The translations under genes were made by a program, and so were the position numbers. Source: Ectobius pallidus (lineage: Eukaryota; Arthropoda; Insecta; Blattodea; Ectobiidae). Taken from it: a stretch of 64,000 bases of DNA. Location: assembly GCA_964059195.1 (NCBI GenBank), contig CAXKWD010000001.1, positions 119,035,751 to 119,099,750 of the forward strand, given 5' to 3'. Position 1 is the stretch's first letter. Every line of letters starts with the position of its first letter. This document shows, piece by piece, positions 58,696 through 64,000 of the stretch. The notes beneath the pieces are model-generated. The model searched no databases. It was not told the DNA's origin and saw nothing but the letters and a program-made list of their open reading frames with translations.

Positions 58696-58955
58696 GGGTT
58701 TTGCCATGGAGCGGGCGCGCGGGCTCGTGCTCACGCTGCTGCTTCTGCAAGTGAACCCGTTGTTAACATTGGAGCAGAGGTTCGCCATGGAGCCGCAGGA
58801 TCAGACCGCCATCGTTGGAAGTCGTGTCACGTTGCCATGCCGGGTCATCAATAAGACCGGGGTGCTCCAGTGGACCAAGGATGACTTCGGACTTGGCACC
58901 CACAGGAACCTCTCCGGGTTCGATCGATACTCCATGATCGGGAGCGACGAGGAAG
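58696..58955 (+). CDS. kirre: Kirre/Roughest-family adhesion protein, first coding exon (partial)
   Basis: This exon encodes the start of an Ig-superfamily transmembrane adhesion protein. In Drosophila, Kirre (Dumbfounded) and Roughest mark founder myoblasts and sort cells by binding Sns/Hibris; the vertebrate counterparts are Neph proteins. The acceptor ttttgttgcag ends at 58695. The ATG at 58706 has a good context (gccATGg) after 10 nt of 5' UTR. Residues 1 to about 22 form a hydrophobic signal peptide (LVLTLLLLQ core). The first Ig domain follows, starting RFAMEPQDQTAIVGSRVTLP. Visible landmarks are Cys45, Trp56 in LQWTKDDFGLG, and a sequon at N68 (NLS). The exon ends in SDEEG at the donor gaag/gtaagt, phase 1, so the second Ig Cys lies in a later exon outside the window. 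FAMEPQDQTA looks more like Kirre than Roughest, but the paralogue is not certain. Confidence 0.94.
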
Positions 58956-59754
58956 GTAAGTACACTCATCTTCAGAAATCTCCAGGGCACCACGATCGAA
59001 ACAGCTAATAAATTTACCGCAGCGTTAATCACATTTAAAATTTGCGAAATTTAAATTGGATTTAGTTGGATTCGGCATGTGACACTCATGCTTAAGGGTG
59101 ACCTACTAAAGTCATGTTAAGTTGTAGGCTACGTCTTGGCTATTTCTTAACCCATAATGGTGAGATGTGAAGTACACAGACCTTAGGTCGAAAACCAGCC
59201 TTCTAAAATGCAAACTGCGTCCAGAATATAAAGGTACTTAACCGTTGACAATTTTTCAACAATCCCTAAAATGAATACCATTACATCAGTTTTGACATTT
59301 TACAATATGACTATAATGTATTGACTATTAATATAGTCTCATAATAAAGTAAAGGTTTTGCTGTGAAAACTATCTTGATTGATCTCCAGGTATGTTGAAT
59401 AAATAAATTGAGCAAATATCAGTTAATATGTGGGACTATTTAAGAACTTTGGAAACCATATAATTAGGTACGAAGCCAAAATTATGGTTTGCATTCTGAT
59501 GTATAGGATAGTAATCGAACAGATTGCAGCAAGGTCAACGTGTAGACACATAATTCTTATGTTAAAAGAATTATTAAATATAAAATATATAAATACATTT
59601 TCCATGAGTGAAAACGAAAGTCCGGCCTAATCTATAATAGAAAGATGATGAGTTTACTATTTGGAGTTCAAGAGGTTCACTATACTTATTAGCCTATAGC
59701 AAGGAATGGGAGGAATACGCCGTAGTACAATTTGTTGGGACAAATCCGGGAGGG

Positions 59755-59912
59755 TTCGAGCCCCCATGAGGTCGGTGGGATTTTACAATTGGCCTAATCC
59801 CTCTGGGAGTAAACGCTGCCAGTACGTAAGGCTGACCTTAATCTAAAAATCTGGGTGCTTTTGCCCCTTGGAACAATAAGCGCCTCCACGGCCTGTATAG
59901 GGACCACTTAAT
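59755..59912. repeat. Dispersed repeat Q, copy 2
   Basis: Shares ordered landmarks with 44620-44838: ttggcctaatccctctgg, gtacgtaaggctgacc and cctccacggcctgtataggg. The upstream run gggttcgagcccccatga resembles a tRNA box B, so the repeat may be a SINE. Confidence 0.65.
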
Positions 59913-61859
59913 TCTTTTAATTCTTAAGTCTTATTGTAATATTGCTGAAACGTTCTTGATCTTTATATTTTAAATATCACTATTTTATCCATCATTTCTC
60001 AATTTGTAAATATTCTAATTACTGCAATCTGTTTTTATGTAATGGAAACCTGATAAATGAATCTGACTGCTCTGGAGTGATACTTTTTATCTCCATGCTG
60101 AATACGAATTTATTATAGTTAAAAAAAGTCATAGGACTACTTAACTTAACAGTTTACTTAACTACTTAACTTTACTTAACTAACAGCGTACTTAACAGTT
60201 TCGTGTATTAGGTATCGTACAGCAAAAGTGATTATATTAACTAAATAAATATGCATCCCTTGTGATTTATTTAACTTACTATCTCGTAGGCCTAATGATG
60301 TCCACTCATTAATTTATCACGACCAAACTCCAAACACAATACTACACGTTACCAACTGTTAATTATAAAACAGGTAACGCCACAACACAATCGTTTATAT
60401 TCTCTGAATTTTGAATAAAGCCGTACATAGCTGATTAGATCTATTCTCTTTGCCAACCGATACGCCATTATTAGAGGCTATTCATAGACTGGAGTAGCCG
60501 GCAGAGGGGCTAACGGATGGCTATTAGCATTCACTGCAGTTCTGCTGGAGCATAGCTTCAAACCAGAGCGGCGTAATTAAATTTCCTGTTTATTATTAGG
60601 AAGCAGGATTTATAATGACGTGACGTGCAATTGTACATAATTACATGAACCCACCTTTCTAATCTAAACAAAATACAGCACGCAACCAAATACATATTAA
60701 ACTATCGTTAATGATCATGTGTTCATATAAAACCAGATATGTATGATTGGAGATTGTAGTGCATGTTCCATTAGGACACCATGGGAAAAACCTCATGTTC
60801 TTTATGGACTGGAAGAAAGTTTGACTTTTTTGTTAGGATTGTATACAAGAAAACAGAAAATTAAAAATCTAGAAAGAATAAAATTTCAGTTGTGAGTTTT
60901 TCACCGTATTCTCTCATATCACTTGGAGCTGAATGAAAAATATGTTGTTTATGTCTTCAGTTTAATAAATGTACCGCATGGTTTATAAGAGAGCCAACAT
61001 TTTTAACTTATAAAAACTTCACTTCGTAATCGTATGCTATTGCTTCTTGTATCTTATTGTTTGAAATTGTCTTTTTTTACATTTTGCGCTTGTGACGAAT
61101 ATTAATTTATGTATTATAAAATGTTTTCAATACAATTATCCAATAGGCATATGTCTTTATTTGTATAATTTTTAACAGCTTTAATAATTTATGTCTCATC
61201 ATAATGTATATAAAATGGTTTTATTATAAAGATAATTTTAGCTGTTGACTGCAATAGGCCTATGTCTATATTTGTTTAAATAGTAACAACCTTTTTTTCT
61301 GCAGAGAAGCTTATGCACAGTAATATAAATTTCTAATTTATGTAGTTAAAATACCTTCGTAAAATGATACAATTAGGCAAAGTAGTTTCAGCAATAAAAG
61401 CAATAAAAGTAGTTTCGATGATAGTACACTTCAGTATGTTAAAACAACAAGGCTCTTATTAAAAATGAACTTCATTGGCATTCTCGTGTTGCATGTAGTT
61501 ACTATTATTTCTTAAGTTGCTGCTGGTTGATGTGTCTCTTTAAAAAATAAGCGCTAATATTTCGGCAGGACTATGCATTTCAGCAACTTTTACGCTATAA
61601 GTTGATGACACCTAACCTGTCAAGACGTAAGGATCCAAGAAAATAAAATGAAAATGAAACTTTTCCACACTTTACATCTGACCTAAAAGGCATCATGTTA
61701 TTCATGATGCCTTGGCCTCGAGACGACGTGAGGTTGCACAACAATTGCCGTCTGATTTGTATTCAAGCGGACTAAGATAAAAATGCGAACAGTAAAATAA
61801 AATAAAACGTTCATTAGTAATGCTACTATTTTCTTAAACTGAATATTTAATTTATTTAC

Positions 61860-61863
61860 TAGT

Positions 61864-61901
<38 letters not shown>

Positions 61902-61972
61902 AATAATTATTATTATTATTATAATTATTATTATAATTATTATTATTATTATTTTCATTATTATTATTTTAC
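61860..61972. repeat. (ATT)n microsatellite
   Basis: Long ATT runs with AAT interruptions. The poly-Ile frame on the minus strand is an artefact. Confidence 0.95.
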
Positions 61973-62303
61973 GTAGTACCAGAGTAAGTCTCATCTGACC
62001 TAGAATTATCTGGAGAAACCTGAAACCACGAGTAATAGTAGTATGACTGTTTCAAAGACAAAATTGAAGTAAATAAAGCATAATGCATACAATAAAACTA
62101 GATAAAAATTTTGCACAGTGGACAATACTGGTTAGGCTGGATAGTGCCTATGGAATTACTAATTCGCTGGTATATTCATGTACTGTTATGTTCCTAATAA
62201 CCCAAAATCGATGTGCTATTCTCAAGTACTCCGCAGTCTGGTTTGGAGCCTGCCTGCTCAGTACATAAGCATGATGGTAGCAACGAAAAGAGCAAAGAGA
62301 AAT

Positions 62304-62376
62304 AGCTATTTATGTATCAAGTACGCAAAATAAGGCTTTTAGCGGACGAATCTAATATTGCAGCCGAGGCTAAGCT
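62304..62376. repeat. Family S hairpin, left-arm fragment
   Basis: Shares ctatttatgtatcaagt.cg, aaaata, agcggacgaatct and gcagccgaggc with 16129-16190. The right arm is missing. Confidence 0.75.
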
Positions 62377-63061
62377 GCATGGCTGACAGGGCATGACATG
62401 GATTACCATGATAAGCAACTGCGCCGAGCAGTGATATGATTCAGATGTAATGACCTCTCTAGAAGTCTAGACTATATTGTAATATTAAGCGATATTTCTA
62501 TACAGGCCATGTCAACTTCGGACCTGTTATAAAGTATTAATCACATAAGTAGCCTACCGCACATCTATGTTCTGAGCATCAGGTAGCAAAATAGACTTTA
62601 AAGTTTCGATTTTTATAACACGATTAAAATAGCGCTAGTTAAGTCGACTGATATACATGCAAAAATAGCACCACCTTATTCTTCAGCACATAGTACTATT
62701 ATACAGTATGGAAGTCAAAAAAAAGGATTACACGGGAAACCAATATTATTGTATGAACTATCCCCTCTGTAGGTATTCCAAGAAACTGTTCTACTGCGAA
62801 GCTAAAAATATATCAGAATACATAATTTATTACCTTCTTAAATGTATTCATAAAAAATATTGCCTTTAAATTTAGAAATAAAAATAAGTCTTCCTTCACC
62901 GGTATTTGATTATTTTTCCTAGAATCATTAGCATTGAGGGGTTCATTAGATTACGGGCCATGGGAGTAAGAAAATGTATTTGATCAACTTCTCAGGTGGT
63001 AAAATTACTCTCAAATAGTAGCCTACGTATTAGTGATAGGGTTAACTACCTATTAACATTG
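62377..63061. other. Non-coding stretch, no feature recognised
   Basis: AT-rich intronic sequence. Confidence 0.4.
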
Positions 63062-63142
63062 GTCGCGGTTTGTCTGTGACCTGGATTTGAACCATTGCCC
63101 TTCAATTGAATTTCCTGTCCTTTAGCCACCGAGCATCACCCC
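63062..63142 (-). mobile_element. tRNA-like SINE head
   Basis: On the minus strand gctcggtggctaaaggacag (box-A-like) precedes caatggttcaaatccaggtc (box-B-like, ggttcaaatcc). Stem pairing is incomplete, so it is read as a SINE head or tRNA relic. Confidence 0.6.
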
Positions 63143-63577
63143 TTCACACAACACACATACACTCTCACACTCACACATATATTCAAAAACACAGAGGCGG
63201 GGGGCAAAATCCGCAAGTGGACGCACGCACTAAGGCAGAAGATTTGGAGCAGTGTGAAATTTTCATTCTGTTCACGTCGAAGTCTAAAACGTGACGTAGC
63301 ACGACCACGGCGTGGGAGATATTCTTCCGTTGTACGGTCCAACTCATTTGCTAGCATGATGGCGATAATAAAATGCGAGATCGTGTTGTGGTACTACTGC
63401 TGTTTCTGCAGTCTTAAGCCCCCCCCCCCTCCCAGTTCTCCGTGAAAACAAATATCTCAGACTTACATGTGTTCCCCTATCCGTATTTCATTCCGATTTC
63501 TGATTGACCCCTCTTTAAGGATTCGTCTGTAAGAGGCATGAGGAACTATGTGTTTTATGCCAGATTTATACTGAGCA

Positions 63578-63628
63578 TTATTTGACGAAAAGAAAATATG
63601 AATTTTATATTTTCTTTTCGTCAAATAA
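63578..63628. repeat. Perfect 22-bp hairpin, 7-nt loop
   Basis: 63578-63599 (core atttgacgaaaagaaaatat) pairs perfectly with 63607-63628. The 7-nt loop is gaatttt. Confidence 0.97.
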
Positions 63629-64000
63629 ACTTTAATAAACTCCAAAGTGTAATCTAATAGCAAACAGTTAATTCGACAAAAATTGCTCTTTTCATAACCA
63701 GCTATAGAATTGAAGTTCTTCTTCGTAGATAGGTTACCAATATATATATAGATTATATTTAAGCCTTAATGTTATAATCTAATAACGTAAAATATAATTT
63801 TATAAACCAATAAAATATATTTCATCTATCATTTTCCAATAGCCTACGAACTGAATGTAATTAATTGAAATGACGATTAGGCTACTTTCTACATGCTCAA
63901 AAAATGGAATTTCACAGGATTTAAAAACTGCTTCTAAAAAACCAGATCAACAGGAGAGAATACAAAGAGGTTCATCGAAGAATTGGATAGACCAGTTTAC

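Larger units (their letters stand above)
58956..64000 (+). other. Intron after the kirre/rst exon (continues past window)
   Basis: The donor gtaagtac at 58956 is a strong consensus. No continuation of the Ig domain (expected to include a D.A.Y.C motif) was found in the remaining 5 kb, so the intron is longer than that. It holds repeat Q copy 2, an (ATT)n block, a family S hairpin fragment, a tRNA-like head and a perfect 22-bp hairpin. Otherwise it is AT-rich DNA with no gene. Confidence 0.8.

Noticed and set aside
58657..58854. Alternative + frame starting MIVIITIIMF over the exon
   Set aside because: It starts in the transposon end before the splice acceptor and reads the kirre/rst exon out of frame.
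58763..59032. 89-codon minus frame opposite the exon
   Set aside because: Shadow of the conserved Ig-domain coding sequence on the + strand.
63136..63445. Frames of 62-73 codons on both strands
   Set aside because: Overlapping frames in a CpG-containing patch with no splice sites in register with the Ig exon and no domain.
1..64000. CRISPR arrays, bacterial operons or viral genomes
   Set aside because: No regularly spaced repeats, ribosome-binding-site-led gene clusters or viral gene sets. Splice sites, SINEs and microsatellites show nuclear animal DNA.

Overview
The window looks like animal, specifically insect, nuclear DNA. It is AT-rich and crowded with (AAT)n/(ATT)n microsatellites, tRNA-derived SINEs, hAT and Tc1/mariner DNA transposons and decayed LINEs. 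It also holds an interstitial block of the insect-type telomere repeat (CCTAA)n. One confident protein-coding exon was found, at 58696-58955 on the + strand. It encodes the signal peptide and start of the first Ig domain of a Kirre/Roughest (Dumbfounded, Neph-like) cell-adhesion protein. Large introns, TTAGG-type repeats (absent from Diptera) and abundant SINEs suggest a large-genome insect such as a cockroach or relative; the species is an inference.

Layout. Because the kirre/rst exon carries only 10 nt of 5' UTR after a splice acceptor, its transcript must start further upstream. Much of 1-58695 may therefore be its 5' intron or upstream flank, and 58956-64000 is the start of the next intron. 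Two weak exon candidates lie upstream on the + strand. One is a 94-nt acceptor/donor-bounded segment at 13946-14039. The other is a TATA-box plus short exon ending in a strong donor at 21297-21391.

Mobile DNA. Copies with readable ends include: three copies of one hAT family (4448-5669, 25834-26599, 58003-58659), the first with a second inverted-repeat element nested inside it and the third ending 36 nt before the exon; two other hAT-type MITEs (6121-6568, 27664-27907); a 1.34-kb hAT with transposase remains (32696-34038); a 2.1-kb element with 9-bp duplications (11336-13459); two Tc1/mariner-superfamily relics whose two ends are both the transposase 3' end in inverted orientation (9988-10710, 46880-47876); another TA-flanked element (8074-8890); LINE reverse-transcriptase fragments (45400-46135, 46505-46800); and at least seven kinds of tRNA-headed SINE or SINE head.

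The most unusual signal is the palindrome TAGGCCTA. I count 16 exact copies by eye where fewer than one is expected. In three places a related unoccupied sequence exists within the window, and the octamer appears as an insertion, in two cases exactly 6 nt. It may be a transposition footprint.
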